The notes beneath the pieces were generated by a model, which made no database searches, was not told where the DNA came from, and saw nothing but the letters and a program-made list of their open reading frames with translations. Shown here in pieces: positions 36,115-48,164 of a stretch of 64,000 nucleotides of DNA; positions within the stretch are counted from its first letter, which is position 1; each line of letters begins with the position of its first letter. Source of the DNA: Sistotremastrum niveocremeum HHB9708. Its lineage: Eukaryota > Basidiomycota > Agaricomycetes > Sistotremastrales > Sistotremastraceae. A program made the position numbers and the translations under genes. The stretch is taken from NCBI GenBank assembly GCA_001630475.1, contig KV419398.1:781825-845824 (forward strand). The letters run 5' to 3'.

Positions 36115-36765
36115 GGTTCGGCGATCAGCTCGGCCCTCTGTGAATCTTCTAGCAGTGGCTTTCAGTCCTCAGGCACTTTGGCAACGAACTCCACTGGCAT
36201 TACTACTCCGAGGCTTTTTCTGGGTCGAGTTTGGTCGATGGCTATCCGTCTGCTTTAGCTCTTGGCAAAATACATGCGAGACCAACAGATTAACATGTAG
36301 CGTGTGAAAGGGTTGGATAGCGAGCAGGAAGATATACATGTGTATATTAGACCTGAAAGAGGACCACCTGAATAAATTTATTAAAGCACTTCTCAGTACG
36401 GAAGCATAATTCGGAAACCGGAGTGCACTGCCTCTTCCAAGGGGGAAAAAGAAATGCTTATAGAAATCCTTCATACCTATAGAGTAACGTCAGATGAAGT
36501 AGCTTGGTTGGAAGAACGCTTTGTACCACAGGGCTGAGTAACTGGATGTCGCGACCCAGGTTCAACTCAGTCAAAACGTCCGGAAGGGCGTGCTGGTATT
36601 AGAGCGGACGACCGGCCCGGTGAGATAGTCTGCCGGTGGACGAGTCGCGGCTTCTCCTTGTAAACGCCGAACTGGAGCATCTCATCCTTCGGGGTGACGC
36701 CTTACCTGGAATGGTGGGGGTAGTGCTAACCACTAGGTGAGGGAAGTCGGGATTCTCGTCTGTTT
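36115..36765. repeat. Right arm of the 651-bp inverted repeat
   Basis: Reverse complement of 32938-33588 without any difference that I could find. Immediately outside (36766 onward) the sequence ACGCTTTTGTATATTTTTCC is unlike the A-run outside the left arm, and I saw no target-site duplication bounding the whole structure. Confidence 0.9.
36488..36762 (+). repeat. tRNA-derived SINE-like repeat, copy E
   Basis: The same SINE as copy D carried in the right arm, so here it reads on the + strand: A-box-like GTAGCTTGGTTGG near 36497, B-box-like GGTTCAACTC near 36559, end CTCGTCTGTTT at 36755-36765. It is the only copy in this orientation in the window and clearly arose with the inverted duplication rather than by separate insertion. 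Confidence 0.75.
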
Positions 36766-37540
36766 ACGCTTTTGTATATTTTTCCTTTTCTGTTCTTAGT
36801 ATGGGTATTTTTTGTGTTCCAAAAATTGGCAGTGGCGTATGGAGGTCTGATGCACATATTGATTTAGCTGACGTTGCCGTTATACCAGTCCATGTAAGTC
36901 CTTGGACCACACTCTGGGGGTTGATGCTTGCTCACAAGACAGCGTAGTTTCCAGATTTAAATTGAAAGGGATTTGAGTTTAACAACTGAATTACTCATTC
37001 AACAAGAAATAGGCGAGTATCATGGCAGTTGACGGAAAGGTACAGAAAATCCATGGCTGAGAGGGCCTCCTGTCACCTCTACTAGGCACCTGTCAAGGAG
37101 CAATGCGCTGTGTGTCTTCATTACCGCTCCTCGGGCCATGTTGCATCTGTCTTGGCTGGAATAAGGCTATCAGAGCTTCGAGAAAATACAGCGTTGAATC
37201 CCGCTGCAATGTCAATAGGAGGACAAAACTTATCCCCGTTTGGTCTGCTCCTCTGACGCGATGACGTGCAGGTGATTCTGCGATGACAGGGCAAAAGACG
37301 GTCAATTTAGGAGCCAAACTGGACAGGGAATGCAAATGTCAATCCCGGCAGAAATGGTAATCTTGAATAACTCACAATATGTCACAAAGCCTGGATTGAT
37401 TTCGTCATCTAGACCAGTCGATTCGCAGATCTTTGTTTGGAAAGTCGAAGATTTACCCCTAACTGTCTTCTTTTGCTCCCGAATGGGAAAGATTCTGAAA
37501 ATGATTTTCAGGATCCGCATGCTTCTTTTTCAGACCCACC
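36766..37540. other. Intergenic, nothing recognised
   Basis: Short frames only; it leads into the promoter of the next gene. Confidence 0.35.
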
Positions 37541-37549
37541 ATATAAATA
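37541..37549 (+). promoter_or_regulatory. TATA box of family member 2
   Basis: ATATAAATA about 100 bp before the ATG at 37646, followed by a pyrimidine-rich leader (CTTGTCCTTTTCCCTCACTT), a classic strong fungal promoter layout. Confidence 0.6.
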
Positions 37550-37645
37550 GGAAACGCGACCAGATCGGCTCGCAACTCACTCTTGTCCTTTTCCCTCACT
37601 TCGCCCATCCTCAGGCTATACTACGCCACATATTATCAGTAGCCC

Positions 37646-40251
37646 ATGGCAAAGTCTCACAGTAAGCTTATCTTCCCATTGATGACTGTAGATCTTGTCT
37701 CACCAGAGTGTACAGACCTGGCGGGCAATCCCCCGTTGCCGAACACTGTCTCGACGACGTTGCCTGGCTCCGACAGCACGGCAAGCAACCCGGACACAGA
37801 GCTCATTCTGACCCTTGCAAAAGGATCACTGGCATCGAAATCACCAGTCACCTACATCGCTGCCATATCCGGAATGAGTGAACGGATTCCTGCTGTCCTG
37901 CCAGCGGGGACGACAATTCCTCGCTCGACATTGTTCCTCATTCGAAAAATGACGACACTGGTCTCTACGTCAGTAACGGAAGGCGGCATGCCAGAAGAAG
38001 CTCGCGAAACTACCATATCATTCCTCAACAAATGCGTCGTGACGTTAGCCCTCAGCCTGCTCGCCGCTCCAGATCAAAGCCCAATTCCGGAAATGGTCGG
38101 CGCAATGGCATGTCTTAACTCTCGGCTCGGAGCTCGAGAACAGTCTTTAAAGCTACTAGACGAAACGTGAGTATCGACCATTCAATCGAGGCGATGACAA
38201 GGAGACTGATTACTCTGATCTCAGTCTTGTCTCGCCCATCCTCTCATCCCCCGAAGCGGTTCGCTCTTCACTAATCCCTCCTTTCTTCGGGGCGTTGGCC
38301 GCTTTCTGGATTGTTTCAGCATCGGACGATCGCGAGATTGTAATCGAGACTGTCGTAAAGATTGTGGCTCACACCGCCGCCCACGGTCAGTATGAGTGCG
38401 TCGAAGCGGGTTTAAGCGCTCTTTTCTTCGTGCTATTCCCAGCAGCCATTGGTCGCGCTCGTTCCGTCTCGTCCAATTTGATCCTTTATGTTCGAGAGGA
38501 ACATAACAAGGGTGACGCCTTCGCCTTCAGAGTATTGACGCGTCTCGTCGCCGTGTACGAGAAGTTGGGTGCCGCAGGATGGATGTATGCGTCCAAGGAT
38601 CTGTCTCCGATGTGGTCGACCTCCATTAAATGCGGCTCGGACATTCTGAACGAGTCGTTCCCATCCCTCCCTCTTTCTTTTCGTGCGCTTCTCAACAAGG
38701 AAGTCTTTGTTCGTTGCACTCTTTGCAACGAAGCAACTATCGAGCGGGCGAAACGCTATCACGGGGTGAGTTTTCTCTCTAATTTGATGGCCGACTTTAT
38801 CTCTTACTAACATGTTGATACAGCTCACTGCCAATCAGGCCGCAGATCTTAAAGTCTGGCTCTTCAAAGTCGCCGCTTTCTCGTTGTGGTTCGACGCGAT
38901 TCCGGATCTGGATGTTCAGAAAGAAGCCCTCGGTTCGGCATACGAGGAAGTCAACCCCCTTCTAGGCAAGCAGAGCGTCGAGAAACACGATCATAGTATT
39001 ATCCTCGACATCGCCTCCTCATCCATTACCTTCCCCGCGCCGAATTCTTCTTCCGCTGCGCCCAGTACATCTGCGGCCGGCATCCCCATCACATCCCCTC
39101 CCAATACCACTCGAGTACGCTTGAACTCACAATCGCCGACGTCTCGTGCCCAGTCCAAGCAGAGAGTTGCGCGGCCCATGTCGAACGTCGCGACATTGGC
39201 TCCTGTCCACGAGGAAGACCCTCATTTAGAGGAGGCGGGATCTTCTTCCGTCGCCGGCAACGTCCCTCTGCCTTCTGATGCTATAAAGTCTCCACCAACG
39301 CGCACAAGACTTCCGGTACCCACCGCTTTCAAAAGTCCCCCAGTGGTTAATCATACCGTGGTGAATGTGCTCGGTACCTCTTCAAAGCCAAATTCCCAGG
39401 CCGCGCCAACTCAGGCTAAGGCATCGGACCCCCCTCCCCCGACGAAACAGACTGTCAAATCAAAACCCCGGTCAACTCAGCCTCCAGCGGCAACAACTAA
39501 GGCGAAGAAGGTGGTGAAGACCCCGACGGTGCCAACGGAAACGACAACAACAACGAAAGCGACGTTGAAGAGGAAGGCTCCCGCCTCGACTGTGGAGAAG
39601 GAGAATGCTGGACCTGAGAAGAGGCCTCGGAGTGATGTTGCTAGACAAGTTTTCTCTCCGACTCGGCCTTCTTCGCAACCATCGACGTCCCCTGCAAAGA
39701 CTGCGCATTCTGTGTTCCTCGATCAGCTTGTCCAAGCCCCGACACGTCAACGAGGCACCATCTCCCATCCTCAGACCGTAGCGGGTCCTTCTCGTCTCCC
39801 TCCTCAGGCTGCAGCTCCTCTTCTGCCGGGTATCAATCTTCTAGATTTCTCTGTTGCAGCCACGGGACCTTCGAATGCGCGAGATGCATATCAACATACG
39901 ACAGATTACATCTTTTCGTCGCCCATCGCCCCTGGTCCTGAGGACGAAGTGGCAGGCCCTTTGAGGCGAGATGGCCGAAGAATCCTCAATGTCGATGGTC
40001 CCCATCCTCCGTTATCAATGCCGATGGAAGGTATCGCTGGCCCCAGTAATTATCAACAAGCGTCGCAAGAGACTTCATCCGCAGATACGCATACCGAGGG
40101 ATCCGATCAGGCTTCGTCCGGTTCGACAGCACTTACCCAGGCCGGTACACGCCTTCCTTCCTCGGCTTTGTCAAAGCCCAAACCAACTTTACCCGTCCCA
40201 GCTCAGCGCAGGTCGAGCCGAAATATCTCCAACGTTGGGATTATGTGGTGA
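37646..40251 (+). CDS. Orphan C-x2-C-N family protein, member 2
   Basis: Three exons (37646-38166, 38225-38765, 38824-40251) give 829 residues, nearly the same length as member 1. The helical N-terminal half ends in FVRCTLCNEATIERAKRYHG (Cys 338 and 341), followed at once by a phase-0 intron at the same place as in members 1 and 3. The block after it (LKVWLFKVAAFSLWFDAI... VQKEALGSAYEE) matches member 1. From about residue 400 it is disordered, rich in Pro/Ser/Thr/Lys, with basic stretches (TLKRKAPAS... EKRPRSD) that could act as nuclear signals, and the island VAGPSRLPPQAAAPLLPGIN parallels member 1. No recognised domain or enzyme motif. Own TATA box. Looks intact. Function unknown; a scaffold or nuclear regulatory role is only a guess. 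Confidence 0.85.
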
Positions 40252-40955
40252 TCGGGTGGATGATTGGGGTCGCTGGTCAACAGTCTTCTCTAATAATCTC
40301 TACAAGACGTCGCTTCAAACGTCTCCATTCATCCTTGGTTGCTCGCAGGCATGGTCATTCATCAGCAGCATCCGCGTGACACCCGCATTTATCTTATTGT
40401 TTTTGCTATCTTTCATCCCCTCATCAGTGTATCATTCTTTTCGCTGGTAGCTATTTTGTACACCCTCATTCTCTATGCACAATGTATAATTTTCTCCCTC
40501 GAATCGAGTGAAAGCGATTGAAAATCGTACGGTATACTAAGTAACTCCGGACTGGAATCCACGAAGAGGCGCTCAGGCTGATGCTGGCTCGAACCGAACC
40601 GAACCGTATTTTAGTACTAGTACAGTATTCGCGGTCTCTTGCGCATCTGCGAATTGGGTACCGGTAATATCACTTAGTGGCAAGATTTTGACACTCCTTG
40701 ATACTTCTCTGACTCGCTATGTGCTATCCTCAACACGCCCAAGGCCGGGATTACTAGTACAAGCCCGAACTTCACATTTTCATTCTCGAGGCTAAAAGTA
40801 GAACCTAGAACAGTCGAGGATTCGAGACCGAAGGTTTAATGGGAAAGAAGCAAGCGTTCATGAATTCCAAGCCATCCGTAGCGGTCTATATAGAATAATT
40901 TGTTTCAAATCGACTGCCGATCGTCCCATCGACATCCCAACTTCACTGAAATCAC
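40252..40955. other. Convergent intergenic region
   Basis: About 700 bp between member 2 (+) and the ZZ-finger gene (-); both 3' ends point here. It has two copies of TAGTACTAGTA-like palindromic words near 40613 and 40752. No gene seen. Confidence 0.4.
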
Positions 40956-43900
40956 TCATTGAAGACCGCTCCTCTCAGCTATACGACTCAACAACGCTTC
41001 CATATTTGTGAGCCGCGTACTGAGGTCCTTCATGCTCTCTGCATGACGACGTTCCATCTCCTGAAGACGTTTCTCGACACCTTGGATTCCTTCCTTCGAG
41101 TGTTCTTTCTCATCTCTGGACTCCTGAGAAGGCTTCTCATGATCAGTGTCTTCTTTCTTTGACTCGGGTTTTCGAACCCATAGAAGAACATGTTCAGTGA
41201 GATGAGCTGATCCTTTCGGCGGGTTATTCCTCTCGCAAACGACACAAAGAATATGATCTGTTTGAAGAGGGTTAGAGTGGATGATATGATTGAACAATAA
41301 AACCTTACAAGGACAGTCCAAGCAGCGGAAATATCCCTCGGTCATCGAGTGCTCATCATCATTATTGCAAAGCAATGAAGGAGAGTCGTCAGGCAATTCA
41401 GCGACCACGGATTGTTTCGAGGCAATCCTATCCATCATCTCATCCTCCTCCTCGATTTTCGCCGAATCTTCGGATGCGGTATCGGAAGTGTCGTCGTGAT
41501 CGTGACCATCCTCACTATCCGTTTGCGTTTCCGGTGATTGGATATTGTTGCGCATCGATTTCTGGGGAGCAGCTCGAGCGTTCTCTATCAGTCCATGTGC
41601 CTGAGCCACGTATTTGTGTCGCGCCCCCCATATCAAAGGGAATGGCACTTTGAGAAAGGCGTGTTTCTTGTGAACGCCCTTTCCCACCTGATCGGTGTGC
41701 GCGCACATTTCGCATAGATCATAGCTGCTATATCCGCGGTCCACTGTTTAGAATTTCAGGAGCAGAACTTCAAGAATGTTAAACAGACGGACTACTGCAA
41801 TTTACGCAAATAAGCCGAACCCCTTTGACAGGGTAAGTAGAACATTCATCGCATGATACAGATCTAATCGACGCCGATCAGCGAAGCAACAATGGAATCG
41901 AGAATTTCATACCGATGCGATCCACTCTTTACTTTGAGGAGGATATGGACAGATGCGTGCCACTTTATTTCTGGAATATCGGCTCTCCAACAATCCAGAC
42001 AGAACCGAAAGCCTGGAGAAGATGGCAACGATCAACATCCAGCAAATGAATAACTGATCCAAAAAAGGATCATTCACCATCGCACTGCAGGCACTCAAAT
42101 CTAATGAAAGAAACGTGGCGTTTCCCGCATGTGCCGGCGCATTTTCGATTGCTCTCCTTGTTCAAGTCCTTTTCCCATTGGACTTCCTGTTGGTTCAGAT
42201 GTGCTTGTTCGTCATGATTCGCACCAGACGCGAGTGACTCTTTCACTGCCTCCCCCGAGCTTGAGTTCCCAAGCATGCGGGCAGTGTCGTTCGTCGTTGC
42301 TTTTTCCGATTGAGATGGACCGAGAGATTCGGGTGATATTGGGCAGTGTTCATCGGTGGCATCATGGAGAAAAGTAAATTCTTCATCTTTAGATTCATCC
42401 AGAATTGGCTGAGTACCCTGTGCGGTGTTGGGATCATTTCCGGCCTTTTCCTCTGAGTCTTCGGCGTCCTTCGCTTCCCGAATTTCCTCGGTCGACGGCT
42501 CGGAAGTTTCATCTTCTTCGGCAACGTTGTCGATTTGATCGCTCCAGTCATCGATATTCTCGAAGCGCTGCCAGGCTTTCTTGATGAGGTGCTTCACGGT
42601 CGACCCGGACATTGGCCAGGGAAGACGGAACATGTTATGACTGCGCAAATGAGTGTGGTCCACGAAGGCTGCAGTTTCGCAGTTCTGACATAGATCGAAG
42701 TCTAAAGAGATAGGTTAATGCAGAGATTATGATGATAGAGAACATAATTGCCTTCGCACTGCATGCACTTATATCTGGGCCCAACAATGTCAAGCGTACG
42801 CTGAGGATTACATCCATCGCAGGACCAAAAGCGGCTATAGCATAGATGAGCGACAACACATATATTCATGCCAGTTGCGACATACTGGATTTGCTGCTGA
42901 CGCACTTGCAGGTCGGCGATAGGCCAAAGCCGCTTGCTTTGGTCCTCCGCGAACAAAATATCAAACGCAGCCGACCAACGATCGAAGAAAGCAGATTCTT
43001 CGGTTTTGTAATGCCTATAGCGGATGATCTTCATGAGGATCTCAACATATTTACGTTCTTCCTCCGTTGCGACTTCCATAGGAAGCGTGTAATGGGGGTA
43101 ACTCAGCATATTCACGCTCGGCTCAGGCTGCACCCAAACCTTGTTCCATATTATACCAGGCACAGTGAATTCATTGCTGAGAGAGCTATCATCGACGGAG
43201 CTGTCCCCGTGCTTGCAATTGATCAAATATACGGGTAGGAACTATTCGTTGGATGTTATTAAGACTCACTAAATGACTTAATCTCACATCACTTACCATG
43301 CCTCCCGCGTAGCGGGTGAATCGTTTCTTGAGGTCATTGAACGGCTGTGCGCTGAAGAGCTCTTCAAATAGTTAACAAACGCTCAGTCTAAGTGGCCGAC
43401 ACGCACTATTCAAGTCTGCAACACGGTTTGCCCAGGCACGTACGATCACCGAGATGGTTGACCCAGCCAGAATGAGCTCGTTCCCATGTAGTATATGAGT
43501 TTTGGCTAACTTCATGATGCTTAGATGTCGAGAAAGCACCAAAAGTAGAACAGGGAGGATGAACTATGCGGCTAATTAGCTCAAAGAGGACGCGAGATCA
43601 GAGATCGTACTTGTTCCAAAGTTTCCTTTCGACCTGCAGTCTGAGAAATCAGGAAAAGCATGTCCGTGTCATGGATTTCATATCGCCAGACGTCTAGACT
43701 CGCAGCCAGAGTCTTTTCCCGGGACTTCATGCAGTCCATAACCAATTTACACAGATTTGAGTTGTCATACAAAAAAAGGCTGATTTCAGCTGCATTTTGC
43801 CCCAAGATTTGAAGAAAACTCGTCAGATGATTGACGATGTAGTCCTGTACCAGAATAGCATTGATGCCTTTGACATCGGGCATGGAGATCATCCGCTTCA

Positions 43901-46039
43901 GCAGATCCATAATCCTCAATCGATAGATCTGGACCTCGATCATATGACCTACAGAGCTGAGTCTCACCAATTATGTACACCGTGATTCGGCCACTGACCT
44001 GCTACTGTATACGCAATCCATTGCAGGGTGCTCCATCCGTCAGGTTTGTGATCAACGAAATCATTGATTTCCTTAATGCGAATAAAGCCTGATCCATCTA
44101 GATCAATCGCTATATAGAATTACCTAATAAGCAAATGACGATGTACCAAAATGAGTCTCTCACCTTGAGCAAGCGCTGACATGTATTCCGTTTTCAAAAA
44201 TTCCAAGCACCATCTATCACTTTCGCTCACTTCCGAGGATGAGGCCGATTGGGATTGTGAAGCAGTTTTGCTGTCAGTGTTCTGATGGGAAGCTATGGGC
44301 GCGGTCCGGTCTGCATAATGGCTGCAGCGGATTAGACACACCAATGAAACCGATAAGATAGAACCTTATTCATGTAGGGTAAGTAGGAAGTTGCGGTTCT
44401 TGACAGACGATCTCCACCCCTAAACTGAGTGTCAGTATGTATCAGTGCGCGATTCACGTCGTGAGACATACAGCGAGCTCCCATACTTCTTGTATGATCT
44501 GTGGTGCGTCAATTCCCGTAGATAATGGGAGGTTGGTCACTAACCGGATCATTGATTTGGGTCCATGGCCCATCCTTTACAGACTTAATGATATTAACTT
44601 GGGCTTCTTGCAGTTTCATTTGTATGTCTTCCAGTTTTTTCCTCATTTGCTCGTAGTGCTCGACCTCCACTTTCTCCCTGGCTTCCCATTTCTGCATAAA
44701 GACGGTCTGATCCGCGAGGAGAAGGCCCTTGAGCTCCTGCTTGAGGGCAACAACAATTTCAATCTGCTCTTGATGTTCCGCGTTCTCTGCCAGCGTTCTG
44801 ACAGGTTTGTCGCCTTTTGGAGGGAGAATGACACCTTTCGAATAGGCAGCGGCGGCGCCGGATCGAGCATCTTCTTCTGAAGCAATCTTCTTCAGCTTAT
44901 CCCACAGCCCTGGATCCTTCACAATCGCTTCGACCCTTTCCTTGTGGTCGCTCTTCTCTTTGAGTGCACTGATATTTGTGAACTTCTGCTCGTTTGCTGT
45001 CAACATGCAGAATATTTTGTCGACAACGTCTTTCGTATCGACAGAAAGAGCATAATTCTGGGCGACTTTATTCTGGAATAGCCATTGAGTTCAAGGGTAT
45101 GCCTACGACAGGGAATGACCCACGAAGGTGTCCACCCCGAGACTCACGATCAGAGCTTGCTTGTGAGCGGAGAAGGTAGTGGCATATCCTTGAAGAATTG
45201 CCTGGTTGGAATCATGAGGAAGAAGACATGAAAGATTCTGAGATGCTTGCCTTCCACTCCAGGACTTTGAAAAACTTGACTAAAGATTATGCCTCAGATG
45301 GAGAGTTTGACGGGGAGAGACCATAGATACCTATCGTTTTCTGTCTTCTGTATGCTTCGAGGTCTCTGCCACATTCACGCAGAGATTTTGCTATGCTTCG
45401 CAAGGTGGCTTGATGTAGAGATCAGAAGGAGTCATCTCGGTCTATCAGGGAAGCATCATACTTTCGAGAGGGGTTTTCGCAGGATTCTCCTTATCCTCGG
45501 ATTTGCTACCGCTTTGTCGATTTCGCAGACTAAAAACAGGTTCAGTGAAGATCAAAGAATACCGAGAGCGACGTGCCTGAAAGTGACACACATCATGTCA
45601 GCCATACAGAGCAGCAGGGCAGGGATCCTGGAGTCGTTGTGTTCCCTTTCTAATTCTACTTCTAAGACCAATTTGAAAGGGATTGCGGCAGCTGTGAAGC
45701 GTTGACGCAAAGTTGTGGATGAATGCAAATAACCGCACCTTGCAGTATGGGGTGAGTAGCAGCCAAGGCGTTCACAGCGTGGGGGACCATGCTAACTGGA
45801 TGAACAATATCAAACACAGGCGTGGAAGCTAATTCGCTTTCCAGAACGCCAGCAAGAGAAGAAGCGGCCTCATCGTAGATGGCAGGATTGTCATCTACAA
45901 GGTCTTGGGCTGTATCGAGTCTCTCAAGATTCTTGCTCACGGTATCATCTTGTAGTGGACATGCTCTTGAGACGAAACGGAGTGTATAAACGAAGTACTC
46001 ACGAACAACATCAAATTTGTCTTCTAGTACAGTACACAA
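40956..46039 (-). CDS. Large protein with several ZZ-type zinc fingers and coiled coils
   Basis: Many short exons on the minus strand. The N-terminal part (46039-45250) has a helical region with AATHPILQ-like and LLLCMADMM-like elements, recalling the helical head of fungal STAND/NLR-type proteins. A charged coiled coil follows (45006-44510, rich in Glu/Lys), then a helical middle (43970-43580). The C-terminal third carries ZZ fingers: one with WSCDGCNPQRTLDIVG...KCMQC and DLCQNC (42870-42670), one with CAGTCGKRHV...FECLQC and DLCEMC (42140-41700), and a weaker third with FRCLDCP and ILCVVCE (41330-41230). Acidic linkers separate them. A coiled coil (VEKRLQEMERRH...) ends the protein at 40956. 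ZZ fingers bind protein tails such as histone H3 or N-degrons. The start is not settled (exons upstream to about 46230 are possible). Confidence 0.65.
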
Positions 46040-46647
46040 TCAGTATTTGATCAGGTCTAACACAGGCCTTGCACTCACTCGAATGCCTTCTCCGGCTTTG
46101 GAGAATATTCCTCACGATGGCCACTACCATTATCACTGGCACGACTGCTTCTGATGGTGGAACGGGGAATGTACGGTGTGGGCTGCGCAAGGGCGTGAAG
46201 GAGATTTGATATACCCAAGGTCTCTTCCTTCAGGAACCGCTACAACAGGATAGGGAACGGAACGATGCGAGATAACGTGCCGTGCCATCGAGATGAAACA
46301 ACAGTGGCGCAACCTGTCATCTCGATGCGGAAGCTTCGAAAAAGTCGAAAGGCATGGTAATAGGAAAAGATGAACGAAAGCGAGAACCTGGGTCGCCTGA
46401 CTCCTATCCAAATGTCAGGCTATCATCTCACTGTCCCTGGAGAAAGGGGCCAAATGAAAAGCAGAGCGCCTCCGATAGCTGTCTACGACGCCGTGTAGTG
46501 TTCCTACTTTCAGTGTCAGCCAAGTTTATAGAAGAACAACAAAGCCATTTCCGAAGTCCGGTTGTCCTCATCCGATCACTGCGGTCTTGCCCGTTGGCTG
46601 ATTCACTCGGTCTGCAGATCTATTGACCATTTCAAAGTGTGAACAGG
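46040..46647. other. Divergent region between the ZZ-finger gene and the ING gene
   Basis: The left part (to about 46230) may include first exons of the ZZ-finger gene: GCATTCGA followed by GTGAGT at about 46082 is a good minus-strand donor. The rest would be a shared promoter. No TATA box noticed. Confidence 0.35.
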
Positions 46648-47966
46648 ATGTCGATAGCTTCAAATCCATACGCCCTTCTCTTGTTATCCGAATACTCTCA
46701 AACCCTTGATTCTGTGCCTTTGGACCTTTCAAGACACCTCGCAGACCTCCGCGAACTTGATGCCGTTTTACTTTCATCCATCAGCTCGATCATTGGCAAA
46801 GTAGACTCGTTGGTTGAGTTTATTGAATCGGGCAAAGGCAATGAGAATGGCAAAGCGAGCGGGAAAGCGAGGAGAGCCGAGATGTTGGCTGAACTTGCGC
46901 AGGAGGCTGAGAGGCTCAAACTGGGCGGCGAGGACAAGATGAGAGTCGCCTCACAAGCTGGCGATATGGTACGTCCCGAAAGTCTCATTTCATTCCGACA
47001 CTAATGCACCGAGTAGCTTGCAACGAATCAAGGATTCCTATCTGCGCTACTAACAAATGCCTCTCTAACCGACCCAGCCTTCAAGCCATCCGCCCTCTTT
47101 TCCAAAACTACATTCCCTCATCTCCCTCGGAGACCTCATATGGACCCTCTTCCTAATGATCATAGGAGAAAGCGGTTGAACGCAGGGTCGAGAAGTATAC
47201 TTGGTGCTGCTCCCCCTATTCTGGGTGCCGAAAGCCCCGCGAAAAAGAGGAAGAAAGACGAAGAAGAGAAGGGTGTCAGTGTCAAAAAGCCTCATACTGC
47301 AGGACATGCATCGTCGAAGTCCAAAAGGTATTTATTCCAACGCAGATGCGAGAGCCAACGCTAATGCATACTTCAGTATCCGCCCACCTTCTGTGGAATC
47401 AGCCTTGTCGATTACAATGCACTACGATCACCACAACGCGCACGGAAATCACTCCTCCCAGTCACACCATCACTCTCGTTCACACCACACCACACACACA
47501 TCTCACGCAACCCACTCGCATTCCCTACTCTCATCCCGACGAACCCAACCCACCGCAGGAATGCTCGACAACTTCCTCAACTCTCCTCCCCCCATCGAAG
47601 ATTCCTCGTCGTCTCGCGGCTTTGTCGGTGATCTCCACCCGTTGTCACAAGCAGAACGCGAGGCAGCGGATGATGGCGATCCGGAGAAGAAGTATTGTGT
47701 ATGTGGAGGTCAGAGCTGGGGCGAGATGATCGGATGTGATGATGATAATTGTAAAAGAGAATGGGTCAGTCTTTCATTTCTTTGGATTGAATTGGATTGG
47801 CTAATGCGGGGTTTAGTTCCATCTTTCATGTGTCGGTCTTACGACCGCGCCCGATCCGGATGACAAGTGGTACTGCGATGAATGCACGAAAAAACGTGCT
47901 TTGTCTGGACGACGAAATGGAAAGAGCTCGAAGAGTCGCAATGGGCACGGCTCGAACGGTGTATGA
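46648..47966 (+). CDS. ING-family PHD-finger chromatin protein (Yng2-like)
   Basis: Start ATG at 46648: the N-terminus (SEYSQTLDSVPLDLSRHLADL... ELDAVLLSSISSIIGKVDSL) is the ING helical domain that binds acetyltransferase or deacetylase complexes. Introns near 46968, 47335 and 47765 join in frame to the end at 47966. The C-terminus has a full PHD finger, C4-H-C3: YCVC, GCDDDNC, W-FHLSC, WYCDEC, followed by a Lys/Arg/Ser tail. ING PHD fingers bind histone H3 trimethylated on Lys4. Between the domains is a basic bipartite stretch (KKRKKDEEEK) and a long His/Ser/Thr-rich low-complexity segment (about 47440-47540). Divergent from the ZZ-finger gene, convergent with the E2 gene. Confidence 0.9.
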
Positions 47967-48164
47967 ATTAATTCTGATATATGTTTTCTAGTTCTGTTCA
48001 ATATGTGGGATCTTGTACTCGATAATATTGTGTACGTTCGTATAAAAATGTTTGCAGTAATACAAATGGATGGGATGGATGGGATGAAGGTAGAGGATAC
48101 AAATGACCAATGAATCTCCACAAGCGAGGAAAAAAGCGACGCAAGCCAGACTGCACTCTCATCA

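Noticed and set aside
32938-36765. Inverted arms as ends of a retroelement or large transposon
   Set aside because: No reverse transcriptase, integrase or transposase in the spacer, and no target duplication at the outer edges; arms contain a SINE, so an inverted duplication is simpler.
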